Positions 34,736 through 47,809 of a stretch of DNA of 64,000 nucleotides are shown one piece after another; positions within the stretch are counted from its first letter, which is position 1; each line of letters begins with the position of its first letter. Both the position numbers and the translations under genes were made by a program. The DNA comes from Sipunculus nudus (lineage: Eukaryota > Annelida > Sipuncula > Golfingiida > Sipunculidae). The stretch spans positions 62,583,453-62,647,452 of the forward strand of contig CM049311.1 in the NCBI GenBank assembly GCA_026874595.1. The letters are read 5' to 3'. Below the pieces are notes generated by a model. That model was not told the DNA's origin and ran no database searches. It saw only the letters and a list, made by a program, of their open reading frames with translations.

Positions 34736-37400
34736 ATCTTAATCATATTTATGGTGGATTTTATACATCTGCTAAATATTCGTCATGATAGTCATGTCAG
34801 ACAGACGTCACTGATACATAATAAGGCAGAAATAACTAATTGAATCAAGATATGTAGACACGTAGACGGACTCAGTACATACCGGTCGAAATTCAGAAAA
34901 AAATCTGCCGGTAGATTAATATGTGTTACCACGAGTCGGCCTAATACACGTATACATCTCCTGGCGACAACTTCTGTCAAATAAATGCACCAAGGGGGCT
35001 GTTATAACGGAGGTGGCGACAGGAGAGATTTAGGTTATTAAGTTTGATAAGATGTACTCGAACCAGACAGACTCGATCAAATTGCTATTTTATGCTGAAT
35101 ATTTTTCTGGCTGAAATTACAATCTATTAGCATCACGGATTTTTTTTAAAATACAATTACAATTAACGGAAGGAGTTTTGTCATCATCACAGTCTTTAAA
35201 AATTACACTGCAAAGTTAAATATAAATCTATTTTCAACACAATATAGCTATGCATTTATTTTACCATGAAGCAAATGACATTCTTTTAGTGCTGGATTTT
35301 GATTCCTCGAACGTATTAATCTGATTTGGTGATTTTTTTGTTGTTGCTGAAAATGAACTAAATGACAACACTCAACCTAATTATGAACCGATGAAAAGGA
35401 CAAAAATATCCAAAGTATATGATAATAATAATAATGATAACTACTATTAATGTGTGGGTCTATATTCAAGATGTATAACTGGTACCGACACTCAAGAACA
35501 TTGTTAACATGCTGATGATAACTGGCAAAGACTCTATAATCATGTAATTGGTAAGGTTGGCTTCATTCTCCTGAGACAATAATATTAGCTATTTCGAAAG
35601 CTCATAAATTGAAATAATAACCGAGGTTTTATTATCAGAAACGTTCATACCATGTTATGCTGTAGCTCCCCTGTTATGCTGTGACCGATTTTAGGAAAAA
35701 AATACAAATTATGTATAAACTTATCATCAAACAGATTACTGTTGATAAAACCATTTGTAGATATAACAGGGTGAAAAACTACGATCCTTCTCTTATTTTT
35801 TTACATTTTTCAATAATAGTAATCAAGTGAAAGTAAAATTATTTTCCCCTTTTTTGCAACAAATTACCTGAAGAGAATTCTAGTTCATTTTATTAAATTC
35901 CCTCTGTTTAAAACCCTCATGTTACGACTGAGGATTCAGTGATTATAAATTAGGTGAGAAGAAATGTTATAAGTATCAAGATGACTGCGGAGATTTGAAT
36001 GAGTCGATGCAAACGAATTAGGGTATTAATATTATTATATAAACGATCATGAGGCACATAGAAAGAAGTCGAGAAACCAATAAAATCATGAATGTCCTTT
36101 GTGTTAATACTTATCAAAGATGTAGTTGTCACACCAGCAGAGATGTGAACGACCAGGTACTTTGAATTGTCAAACCAACCGGCTGAAACTTTTGTATACG
36201 TACACTTAAAGAAAAATTAGTATGAGTTAACATAAACAAATTTATATATTAAAGAAAACATACATTTTAGTTTCTCTGGAGAGACGTTCCATTAGTAAAG
36301 GCACGGATGGTCATAAAAATTCGATAATAATCACAGAAACAACCACCAAGTCCGTTAACCACAGTTCACAGAGTTGTCCCTTGTTTACATTTCTCCTGAT
36401 CCCAAGACACACGAGACATCTAAATGTTGCGCTGCCGGGCTCACCGTTTGTTCGCGCTGTGTCCACAGTACGATCAGTCCACCTTTTATATACACGGAGC
36501 TCCGACCACCAACAGTCCCTGGCTTGAGTACTGGTTTGTCTCTCAAGTAAAAGTTCACGGAGAAGTCACTAATTAGCACACTTGATTCTATCTTGACATA
36601 GAGTCAATGTCTATCAGAGCTGATGTCCCCTGGAATCATCGAGCTCTAGGTAACCGAATGTGCTTCCACATAGCAATATCCAGTACTTCCACAGTTACGC
36701 GTTTAAAGAATGTCCTAAGTCTACTCCTGGCAGCGCTCACAACAGGTGTAAATTCACCAGATTACCATTCCTTCGGCAAAATGCCATACTCGCTCTGAAG
36801 TCCGTTACAGAGGAATCACCGAGGCTTTCCACAGACACCGACAATATACGCTTATATACATCATCTCTCAGCTTTCTAAAATCTCTGATGCACGCAAACC
36901 TGCCCCTGGACTGTAGATTTCGTCAGGCTACACGAACTGGCGCACTGATTGGGCACTTGAAGAGAATATCGTCTTAATCACGTCTTATATATGCTTGCTG
37001 GCGTTACAAGTCCTTCCCGTCATTTAGCTAATCACCACTTCCTATAATGCCGTCTGCCAATTATTACATGAATCATAATATGGACACGCCTCCATAGATA
37101 ATACCCTGAGAAATCAAAACTAAACAGGTGCACATCCTTTGAAGTCTACAACAAACAGTCGTTGCTAAAGAGACTGCCAAACAGAGACGGCTCACCCGGA
37201 ATTAAACAACACTGAAATTAACATCAAACGAGACACCTGTGCTCTCTAACCCAAAGTTCTCACGCTAATATCTGAACATGATTCTCCATATAAATGTACA
37301 GTGAATTATCAATACAATCATCTGTTTATACTCCCTGCAAGAACATGCAATAAAATACTTCAGTCACAGTCCTCTGGTGACAAGAGTATCCATTTAAAAG

Positions 37401-37403
<3 letters not shown>
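34736..37403. other. No gene recognised; GC-richer 36.35-37.25 kb
   Basis: The first half is AT-rich. From 36,350 to 37,250 the base composition becomes more balanced and a 105-codon plus-strand frame (36,660-36,977) and a 63-codon one (36,607-36,798) overlap. I recognise no domain in either. The patch may be conserved non-coding DNA or an untranslated exon. Confidence 0.4.

Positions 37404-37463
<60 letters not shown>
37404..37463. repeat. (TA)30 microsatellite
   Basis: Uninterrupted TA dinucleotides; responsible for the tyrosine-isoleucine frames on both strands. Confidence 0.95.
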
Positions 37464-37465
<2 letters not shown>

Positions 37466-39312
37466 GCTTTGCGTATGCTTCAATAGGGCTGATTTGAATC
37501 ACAGAGCTTTTAAGGGGGTGCAAGAAGCATAACTTCATTTAGAGATTGTACGGTGAAGATTCCTCATCATCTAATCGCTTACTCTCTAAAGAACTCGTAA
37601 ACCTTCTACAAATGGTTGACCTTTTATTATTACAGTATATGGTAAAATTTTATATATTGTCATATGTAGTAAATGTTGTATATTATTCCACCTTAAACGT
37701 CAAAACTATGGAACATTTGTACAAGAATGAGTTATGCCGTGGAATTTTTACATGATGCATATTCAATCAATCGTGGCATATATTTTTGATACATGTTAAA
37801 TGTTTTCTCACACTTAAAACATGCACAGAAGGTGAAGCTGGTCCACCAATCCTTGTATGGAACTGAAATAACAAGGGTAAGTCACGTATATGACCAAAGT
37901 GAAGATGAAAGTTTCATATGGTGTGATATCAGCCTCAAATGAATATGCCTATATGAAATAATCTGGCTGACCTAGGAATATTGATTCTAATCTGTACATA
38001 ATCTGGACGAAGCGAATACTCTGAGAATCTGAGAATGAAAGTAGACTAACAAACGGCATAACGCCTACCTACAAAACTATATATATATCACCTACCTTCG
38101 AGTGGAGGAACGTCTTTGACAGCACAGCAAGAAACAGGTTGCCTCAGTCCTGGACTTGGTGCTGGATTTTTGACGGCAGCCAGGGATTTCAGCAGCTAAT
38201 CTCCAAGCGCCCAGTGTGGGACTAGACACAGAATTTCGCAAAAATCATGACATCTTGAATCTTCAGGTCCGACCGCACGCTTCCCTCGGCTAATACAGCG
38301 GCGGGGGCCCCTTATTCCATGCTGGCTCACCCGATGCTGAGAATAATTCTGGTTGGTTAATGCTGGGCTGAGGGTATTCTGGAGTACAGGACAGCCAAGC
38401 TTTGCCTATGGACGACAGAAGAGAAATAGGCACTACAGTCAGGGAACAGTATTGATCGAACCGAGCTTTCTCTCCAAGCACGGACCAAGATTTGGCCTTG
38501 CCCTTATTAACTATTCATCCACGCCGGGACGGCGTTGTCATGGAATGCTATTCATTACCTCTGGATATCATAAGCCTGCCTTCAGTTCAAACACAATATA
38601 AATGTCATCCAAATACCCGCTAAATGCGTAAATTAACCATGTACATAAACAATGGATAAATAACATAAAACTAAAATGTTCACTTTTGTGCGTTTTAAGC
38701 AAACAGTTTGTTATTTGGACCATACTTTGTACATGGCATGAGCACCAGTCTATTTTTTTTATTCCCAGTATAATTAAATGTTCTGTAGTACTGGCGTCCC
38801 TTTGTTTTGCGGTTTTGCTCTGTCCCACGCACAAACCATAATGTGGACCAAGCACTTAATGCTAATTTAACAACTATCGGTAAAAAAAATCGTTCAACCG
38901 GGTAGCAGAACTGATGACATTACCATTGAAATTTAAATGACTACACATTAAGTTAATAGGCCTATCTCAAGTTAATGAATTAAGATGGGTGCATAAAAGT
39001 TTGAAATTAAACAAATGGAATATCACAGATCCACTGGACATCACTGGACATGAAAACTATTCATCTTAGTACCATACACATCATGAGAATTTTTTGCAGA
39101 ATATACTTGAGAATATAACTTTCTGTGCCTTCTTTAACTGTATCTAGTGGATTGGTGTTTAGAATATAAAATGCTTACTGGATCATATAAAAAATAAATA
39201 CAATGTTAACCTAAGATTTCCCGATTGCCCAGGCCACTACATCCAGATATTGAATTGATTTTATGTTTTGCACGCAGAAATATTTAAGCCTATATAGTTC
39301 ATGTAAAATACA
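37464..39312. other. No gene recognised; GC-richer 38.09-38.56 kb
   Basis: The 38,090-38,560 patch is GC-richer. On the minus strand it ends with GAAGGTAGGTG (about 38,091-38,101), a fair splice-donor-like sequence. Frames of 63 (minus) and 82 (plus) codons overlap there without recognisable features. The rest is AT-rich. Confidence 0.4.
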
Positions 39313-39735
39313 CGTGACCGTCAATATAACCAGGAGCGTCAATATAGGGGGATGGGGGTATATATGCCTCCCCCACATTTTGGACAGGGGGAATCATTAA
39401 TGTAATCACCCCCCCCCCCCCCCAGCCACACCCACACACACACAAACACTTTTCAGAGAATAATATTTAAATATTGCAAATAAAATATATTAATAAATAG
39501 ATTTGTAGACTTTGGTTTCATTTATTTGTTATAAAATATATTTGTATAAAATATTATATCTTAACCTAGTTTAGAATATCTTATACTTGAAAAATTTTAA
39601 CTTATTTTCTTAAAACCAACACTTAATTGAAATATATTTGAAATGTAATTAAGTATATATATTTGAAATGAGTCATACAGATGCTTATATTTACGAAATG
39701 TTCCATCCAGACGCTATATTTTATATATATTATAT

Positions 39736-39772
<37 letters not shown>

Positions 39773-39812
39773 TATGTGTGTATGTCAACCCTGGGGATAA
39801 ATTGACGTCACT
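39313..39812 (+). mobile_element. Short TIR-type repeat element, copy B
   Basis: Second copy of the family seen at 13,624-14,017, in the opposite orientation. It begins with CGTCAATATA (at 39,319 and again at 39,337) and ends AAATTGACGTCAC (39,799-39,811); GTGACCGTCAATAT on the left and the complement of the right end, GTGACGTCAATTT, look like inverted ends. It carries a poly-C run at about 39,409-39,423, a short CACACA run, and a (TA)n block at about 39,720-39,767 that is missing from copy A. The right end contains a full CRE octamer. No coding sequence. Confidence 0.6.
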
Positions 39813-42305
39813 GCGTATAATTAATATGAGATCCAGTGTACGCATATGTTATTAGATGGTCACACATTTCGCAAAGAAAACAGTTTCATATTCCGTTAAA
39901 AGAAAAGATATACCTACCAATAGTGTATATATAATGCTTTGAACGTTAACTATCGCCTGGGTGTATGGCAATACGTTCATTAAAAAACCTTTTTCTGAAA
40001 GAACCACTAAAAATATTCATATAGTACTGGAACCCAAACCTTGAGACCCCTCCCTCGACCATTATATAGTGCTGCGGATAGAACGTTTACGTAATTGCGT
40101 AATTATGCTTTGACTTTTAATGTTATAAATTATTATTATTATTAAAGGTTTTTGAAGTCACAATATGCCAATGCATGCATTGGAAAGTTATTGCTTTTTA
40201 TATTGCCTAAACCGTGCCCATCCGAGCATGATTTTAAGGGGTCGCCGCCTCCTCTAGCTTTCACCAAATAAATCTGGGATATAAAATTAAACCGGTAATA
40301 GTTTCTGAATTTGCGTTTAGCATCGTTTTCATCCCTCTGTCTCTGCATGCGAGATTTATGTATTGAAACTTTGAGCGGATTTTTGTGAAACATGGTTCAG
40401 GGTTAAGTCATCCAAGGGAAATACTATTTCATTTTGTACTTATATAGATCGTCGTAAGAAGTTTGAATTCAAATGATAAAATATCATTGTGCCCAGGGGA
40501 GGCATCATCGGTATGAGGTAAAGCTTTGAAGAAGAACCCAGGGGGTTAGATTGTAGAATCCTGGCGGATGTATGTAGGCGGTGACTACACGTCTAATTTC
40601 TTTTTTAACAAAACAAAATGATTTGTTCAGGAGCTGACAGCAATTTCCTGGGCACTCCCAACCCTGTGGTGTGATCAACGTGTGATCAGCTCAGGATCTC
40701 TATTTTTGTAGAAAGAATAAAATTATGTTTTACTATATTTAATTTTAAAAAAAATAGTTCATGACGTCACACTAGCACTAGCAATCATACTCTTTTAGTT
40801 TTAGATTGGATATCTGCTCTGCTAAATATTAATTAAATAATAAAATTACTCAAAGTATAAGTCATATTATATATTATAATAGTTATGATCGGTTCCAAAT
40901 GTAATAAAAAAGTAACCAGAACGTCCGTGACTTGGTGCTCATCTGACACCCGCGCAACATAACATAATTCAGGTTTTACTAAGTGCATGTTAAGAATTGT
41001 TGATGGCAGAATGTCGGTATTTCGGGTGTTTGTTCAAACCTATGTCTAAAAGTTTAGGGGCCAGCTTCAAGACCAAACAGATAAAAGACACAGACTCAAA
41101 ATCGGTCAAGAAATACAGGAGGAGAAGCATTTCTGGTGATTTTTTAAGTTTGCATAAATTTGCATAATAAGTGAATTTAAAAATTCTGTGTAGAAGAAAC
41201 AAACAACATCAGAATCGGTCAAGAAATAATGGAGAAGATTTTTAAGCTCAATATACTGAAAGTCATCTGATCTATATAGGGACGGCTCTATGTTCGTCGT
41301 CTGTCTGTCCACCTGTCCTTCCATTACGAGATTACAAATCGTAATTGTAAGGCCAAAAAAGTTCAAAATAAACATGAAAATAGAACCTGAAAGGTTCTCT
41401 GTGAAAACCAGAATATATGTCTCCGAGTTATGCCTCGAAAATGTCAAACTGTTATGAGGACACAAACTAACTGAAAGACTCAGGAACTTCAAACTTCATG
41501 TATACTGACTTAACTTCTTCCCTTATAGAATTGTTTGATTCCTGTATTCGCTAATTAGATGTTTTGACCATTATCAAGTCATTGATCATATGACTTGTGT
41601 ATGTAAACTACAGGTGACGCTTTTACCTATATACTATGAGCTAAAAATGATACATTCCCTTTTTCTTAATGGTATGCTTATTGGAGCTAAAGGTGGCACC
41701 CCTGATCCTGGGCTGCAGCATACTGCCGCAATTTTGACAGTTTCACAGAATTTTTATTATTTTCCATCTATATGCACCGTTTTGCACTGAGTAAATAAAA
41801 GACCCCTGGGTATTTTGTTGAGAATGACAGACTACATCTAAAAGCGGTAAGTAGGGCACAATTCCCCTACCTCTATTTTGCGGGGTGAGTTAATGAAGTC
41901 ATTTTCTTGGAAAGCGCCGGTTAATCAGGAAATTAAGTGCTGCAGATTAAGTTATGTCATCTTTAAATAAAGAAGTGAACTGAAAGGCACCCTCCTTAAC
42001 TAAGACATGGCTATACACAAACTTCACTTTAAATGATTTAATATTTTTAAGTGCACTCTATGTTTTTTTGGTCGATAAATTGATTTATAAGGGTTTAAAG
42101 TCTGTAAAATGACACTGTGAATGAATTCTGGTTTTGTTTATATTGAAATTGTCCTACATTTTCCCTTGTTTACTAGCACAATGGATAGCAATCATTATCT
42201 GTTGAGTTCGGCACAGTAATCGAATACCTTGTGATCGAGTCAAATGAAAGTGTCATTTGCTGGCTTAGGTTTGTCTGCTTTGTCATGAATTCGGATGCTT
42301 TAATA
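39813..42305. other. No gene recognised; small 113-bp repeat at 41.1 kb
   Basis: ATCGGTCAAGAAATA followed by GGAGAAG occurs at 41,101 and 41,214, a short duplication. A CRE octamer lies at 40,762-40,769. A 128-codon minus-strand frame (41,106-41,492) has no recognisable domain and spans this repeat. A diverged start of the duplicated unit described next, AAATGAAAGTGTCATTTGCT, is at about 42,242. Confidence 0.45.
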
Positions 42306-43843
42306 GTAGAACAATTTTTATTGCAATTTTTCTTCCTTTCTTCCTTTTACTTCCCCTCTATTTGCATGCTAACAAATATTATTCACTCTGAAGAGGTGAA
42401 GGGTGACAAAAACTTATCTGTCGAAATCTGCAATGAAATTAGGATTGAACTTGATATGTCCGTAAACACTTACCATTAGAATATTTGAAACCTACATACA
42501 TGTACTTAGGTTTTACGATCAGCATTCATGTAAACCTTTGTTAGGGCAATTGGAAAATATCAAACGCATAAATCCAACTGTCCTGAAATTAAACATATAT
42601 ATTGATTTTACATATTTGAGCCCAATGTCTGTTTCAATGTAATGGAATGGAGTGACAATTGAGTGGCTCGGCTATCTCCACTGGCGCCCAAGGTTTAAAC
42701 ATCATCGTTCCTTTCCTATTGGGTTATAATGGCCCATCCAAGGTGGGTGAATTCCTCCTTGTCCTTCTTATAGTAATTACAATTAACTGTACAATCCATA
42801 TTAATTATATATTATAATAAAATAAATTAGACAATCCATATAATATAAAGTTTTTTTCTGCTTATAACTTTTTATATCAGACTGGATGCGTGCGTGGCAG
42901 GATACAGACCTATGTAAGAAGCTGACCCCTGTCAGCTGTATAGATTCCGCCTTGTGTGTACCTACTGAAATTGTACTAAAAGTCCCTTTTTCATCAGTAC
43001 ACCCAACAGTAAGCTTGATAAAATTTGCTGAATACTGCACTTTTAAATGAAAGTGTCATTTGCTGGGGTAGGTTTTATTATATTAATATTTAATATCTGA
43101 CTTCCTCTGTTCGAAATTCCTTTATTTGCATGCTAACGAATGTATTAACTGCTTTGCCGAGGTAAGGGATGACAGAAACTTGGGTATCCTGTCTGGTATC
43201 AGAGGGAGCGTCATATATCAGTAAAGAATAGGTAGGGTTTTCGAAAATCTACAAACATGATATTTAATTATACCATCAACTTAACATTCATGTAAATCTT
43301 GATTAGTGCAATGAAAATCAAATAGTTCTGCTGAAATTTAATTTAAATGTTCTAGTTAAAAGTATTTGAACACCATGTCTGTTTAAAAGTACAGACCTTT
43401 ATTTATAATGAATTTACAGTGCATGCGTGCATGACAAGATACGCGCTTATGTAGAAGCTCACACCTGTGAGCTGTATGGATTTTAAGCTTCTTTTGCCAT
43501 GAAGTGATGGCTTTCAGACTGTATGTTGGCAAGAAAACAGAATCCACACACATTAGAGGTGAGCAACATGTTGCTGTACGCTGCCTTTGTACTATGGTGA
43601 TGAATGCATGAAAAAACACTCATGCAGATTACTAATTTTGTGATATGGTGACGATGCAGACTTGAGACTGCATGATCGTAGGAAAGAACCGACACGTGTC
43701 AGAAAAGTATCACTGCCATTTGCTGTGATGCAATTTTTGTGATACAAAACTTGTTCCTTCCCAACGAGTTGCCATTAAAATTCCCTTTGCATACTGCGTT
43801 GGTGTCAACAAAATACGTTCATTTGCTGACATTAAGCACATTT
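42306..43843. repeat. 1.54-kb tandem duplication, copy 1
   Basis: This 1,538-bp stretch is repeated head-to-tail at 43,844-45,383. Reading the two side by side I found one substitution (CGCTG at about 43,579 against TGCTG in copy 2) and one 2-bp insertion (ACACGTGTC against ACACATGTGTC). The junctions share GTAGA at 42,306, 43,844 and 45,384. Each copy contains two older diverged halves of roughly 0.8 kb, recognisable by AAATGAAAGTGTCATTTGCT, TTTGCATGCTAAC and GTAGAAGCT-type landmarks. No gene is recognised in it. Confidence 0.95.
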
Positions 43844-45383
43844 GTAGAACAATTTTTATTGCAATTTTTCTTCCTTTCTTCCTTTTACTTCCCCTCTATT
43901 TGCATGCTAACAAATATTATTCACTCTGAAGAGGTGAAGGGTGACAAAAACTTATCTGTCGAAATCTGCAATGAAATTAGGATTGAACTTGATATGTCCG
44001 TAAACACTTACCATTAGAATATTTGAAACCTACATACATGTACTTAGGTTTTACGATCAGCATTCATGTAAACCTTTGTTAGGGCAATTGGAAAATATCA
44101 AACGCATAAATCCAACTGTCCTGAAATTAAACATATATATTGATTTTACATATTTGAGCCCAATGTCTGTTTCAATGTAATGGAATGGAGTGACAATTGA
44201 GTGGCTCGGCTATCTCCACTGGCGCCCAAGGTTTAAACATCATCGTTCCTTTCCTATTGGGTTATAATGGCCCATCCAAGGTGGGTGAATTCCTCCTTGT
44301 CCTTCTTATAGTAATTACAATTAACTGTACAATCCATATTAATTATATATTATAATAAAATAAATTAGACAATCCATATAATATAAAGTTTTTTTCTGCT
44401 TATAACTTTTTATATCAGACTGGATGCGTGCGTGGCAGGATACAGACCTATGTAAGAAGCTGACCCCTGTCAGCTGTATAGATTCCGCCTTGTGTGTACC
44501 TACTGAAATTGTACTAAAAGTCCCTTTTTCATCAGTACACCCAACAGTAAGCTTGATAAAATTTGCTGAATACTGCACTTTTAAATGAAAGTGTCATTTG
44601 CTGGGGTAGGTTTTATTATATTAATATTTAATATCTGACTTCCTCTGTTCGAAATTCCTTTATTTGCATGCTAACGAATGTATTAACTGCTTTGCCGAGG
44701 TAAGGGATGACAGAAACTTGGGTATCCTGTCTGGTATCAGAGGGAGCGTCATATATCAGTAAAGAATAGGTAGGGTTTTCGAAAATCTACAAACATGATA
44801 TTTAATTATACCATCAACTTAACATTCATGTAAATCTTGATTAGTGCAATGAAAATCAAATAGTTCTGCTGAAATTTAATTTAAATGTTCTAGTTAAAAG
44901 TATTTGAACACCATGTCTGTTTAAAAGTACAGACCTTTATTTATAATGAATTTACAGTGCATGCGTGCATGACAAGATACGCGCTTATGTAGAAGCTCAC
45001 ACCTGTGAGCTGTATGGATTTTAAGCTTCTTTTGCCATGAAGTGATGGCTTTCAGACTGTATGTTGGCAAGAAAACAGAATCCACACACATTAGAGGTGA
45101 GCAACATGTTGCTGTATGCTGCCTTTGTACTATGGTGATGAATGCATGAAAAAACACTCATGCAGATTACTAATTTTGTGATATGGTGACGATGCAGACT
45201 TGAGACTGCATGATCGTAGGAAAGAACCGACACATGTGTCAGAAAAGTATCACTGCCATTTGCTGTGATGCAATTTTTGTGATACAAAACTTGTTCCTTC
45301 CCAACGAGTTGCCATTAAAATTCCCTTTGCATACTGCGTTGGTGTCAACAAAATACGTTCATTTGCTGACATTAAGCACATTT
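43844..45383. repeat. 1.54-kb tandem duplication, copy 2
   Basis: Second copy, 1,540 bp, about 99.9% identical to copy 1. Minus-strand frames of 79 and 78 codons occur at matching places in both copies (42,801 and 44,339; 43,383 and 44,921). The frames in the two old halves share VSCHAR and nearby residues on the minus strand, but no domain is recognised. The near identity means a very recent event, gene conversion, or an assembly artefact. Confidence 0.95.
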
Positions 45384-46276
45384 GTAGATTCATGTAGTTC
45401 ATGCGTATATTGTTAGAAATATTTTCCACATGTATGAGTCGGTGCTGCCAGGTTCAAGCTAGCTGATCTTTCATGGATGGATGCTAAGAAAATGGTACAG
45501 CAAGACGGAAGATAGAAAGTCTTATTCACAAAACAAGGTTGAAAAAATATAATCCACCCTCAGGTTCCAGTCATGCATTATTTCTTCATTAACTTGATTA
45601 CCTAAACATTCAGTACAAAGTTTGGTTTTATGTTTTTATCGACTTTATTGGTGATTGTAACTTTGCTGTGCTTTCAGCTTCTGAGCTCTAGCAACCTTTG
45701 TACTTTCCCTTTATGTCAGTTTTATGCCCAAATGCAGAATGCTTGAGAAAACTTGTATTTCATACCATTCGCGTCATCAATTGAACATATATCAATGAGG
45801 ATAGACTACTTCTGAATATTATTACTGAACAGAACAGTTTATTACATTAATTTTTTGTAATATTGCCAGCAAATTTTATAACCTTGCCTAAATGTTTTCT
45901 TTTATATTTTGTAGGACAAGGGCGTTTTTCTTCTAGTAAAACATCCACAATTCCAACTTACTATCGGTTCTTTTTATCTTATGTGCAAAGTTCAGCCCGA
46001 CCTACAATCATGCATTTTGTGCACATGAAGATATATTATTTAAATAAATGATGCAAATATTTATTTTTTCTAATTATCATTATATTTATTAAAAGTGTGC
46101 ATTATGTAAGCAAACGAAGTATTTTAAAACATCACTTGGAAATGAAAAGTTAGCTAATTGGCAAGGATCATAAACCAGATTATCAATGTAAGGTAAATGG
46201 CAAACTGCACAAGTGTCTACAAGTGTCCAGATTCTGTCATGCACCATCACCACTGTACATAGATAGCATATACGGG
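45384..46276. other. No gene recognised
   Basis: AT-rich sequence, with one 62-codon frame (45,863-46,051) lacking features. Confidence 0.45.
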
Positions 46277-46345
46277 GTTAGAACGTTGCCTCGTGGTTAA
46301 AGACGTGTTTGTAGGTCCCCGGTTCAAACCCCGTCGATGTCGCAA
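46277..46345 (+). repeat. tRNA-like fragment (SINE head or tRNA relic)
   Basis: TTGCCTCGTGGTTAAAGAC (from 46,286) resembles a Pol III box A and GGTTCAAACCCCG (from 46,321) is a good box B. The boxes are only about 35 bp apart, roughly 9 bp less than in a normal tRNA, and a clean acceptor stem is not visible. It is therefore more likely a relic or SINE head than a working tRNA gene. No clear A-rich tail or target duplication was found. Confidence 0.4.
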
Positions 46346-47057
46346 TGGCATAATGGTGAAATCTCGCCACAAACCATGAGATTTTCTCTAATTTCTGAAC
46401 GATAGGTTATGACTTCTTTCTAACGACATACCATCTTTATCATACGGATAAATTCATTCTCATTCAGTAGAAAGTGATACCAACAGGCCTAAATCTATCC
46501 CCTTAAAGAAGGCGTAGCATACAGCATAATGTGTCGAGTCGCTAAATATGTAGTAATTCTTTCTTCATGCTAGCAAAGAGTCTAAAAGCTGCACCGTCAC
46601 CTCAAGGCAAAAGAGCCACAACTTATAAACAAATAACTTCTTTTTTACATTGATCGTACTACTGGTTATAATAACTACTACAAGGCACTTTCCGTGGCTC
46701 GCTTGGCGAAGTGGTGGATGGAATCAGAGGACACAAAGAAAGCAATCGACTCTGTATGGACCACAACAATCCACTCTCATAGCAACATCGGGGACAGAGA
46801 CTTGGTCGCCAGTGAAGAGAGCCGAGCGTTTTACCAATCGACTGTCATTTTCATTACATTGAAAGAGACATAGTGTACAATAAAAAAAATATATATATTA
46901 AATTTCGGCAGGGTAATCAACAAATACGTTTTACCGTTAGATGTGCTGGTAAAAAAGGGTAATTTTTGCACAATTTCAATACCAACAAAATCAGACTTCA
47001 TTCACACATGCATGATACAGACCTGGAACCCTTATAAATAAATTTTTCGATCGTAAT
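46346..47057. other. No gene recognised
   Basis: Mixed-composition sequence with a 70-codon frame (46,650-46,862), not recognised. A possible further diverged unit of the next repeat may begin near 46,960. Confidence 0.4.
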
Positions 47058-47670
47058 AACATAGAAACAGTGCACTTGCAATGCATTCCAGGACAAATAT
47101 AACCGACTATATTGGTATTTATGTTTCAGTGGCCATCTTGGCCGCCATCTTGGAGTTTTAGCAAGATATTATGAATTCCGCTCGGCCCCATATCTGAACA
47201 TATAGAGTATGGTCTGGAAAATTCTTCTTTCCAGGTTTTCATTTCAATTCTTCTCAATGTGCAGCTGAGCTGTTTGACTAATGGGAATATTACCAAATCC
47301 GTGATAAAAACCAGCTAATGAGTACCTGGAGAGGGTTGGAACCTCAAAAAAATGAATTTCTCAGTCCAAAAAACATAATTATAGAGTACTTGCAATGCTT
47401 TCCCGGCACATTTTAACTCAAGTTTTTGACATTTTCTAATTTTCTAGTTTGGCGGCCATCTTGGCCGCCATCTTGGATTTTGGCCAAGATAATTTATTCT
47501 TCAGCCTGGCCCTATATCTGAAATTCATCAATGAGCTCCAAAGAATACTTTTGCCAACTTTCATGCTTTTTTCATTTTTTGCACAATTCCTCCATATATG
47601 GGAGCTTAACCGCTGGACTATATTGGTGATCGAAATCAATTATGGACTTAAACATAAAAATAGTTTAAAT
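47058..47670. repeat. Two diverged 320-bp tandem units with YY1-like sites
   Basis: ACTTGCAATGCATTCC (47,074) and ACTTGCAATGCTTTCC (47,389), then GGCCATCTTGGCCGCCATCT (47,131 and 47,454) mark two tandem units offset by about 315-323 bp. Each ends in sequence that has diverged. GCCGCCATCTTGG is at 47,141-47,153 and 47,464-47,476; its complement CCAAGATGGCGGC fits the YY1 consensus. A second CCATCTTGG lies 11 bp upstream of each. Frames of 67-87 codons crossing the unit are on both strands and are not supported as genes. Confidence 0.65.
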
Positions 47671-47763
47671 GTGTATTTCATTGTTCTGCGATCAGCAGAT
47701 CTGCCGATATAGGAGTTAATATTTCCCATACTCCTAATTTGTGTTCTTTTTTTAAGCAGCTTC

Positions 47764-47770
<7 letters not shown>

Positions 47771-47806
<36 letters not shown>
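47771..47806. repeat. (CT)18 microsatellite
   Basis: Uninterrupted CT dinucleotides that also form the spacer type found between the following tandem units. Confidence 0.9.

Positions 47807-47809
<3 letters not shown>

Noticed and set aside
42801-45287. Minus-strand frames of 70-88 codons repeated in both duplicate copies
   Set aside because: Their repetition follows from the DNA duplication itself; no domain, start context or splice signals support coding, so they are only mentioned as a possible exon relic.
45445-45465. AGGTTCAAGCTAGCTG as a tRNA T-arm
   Set aside because: Box B match is incomplete and no box A or stems are present.
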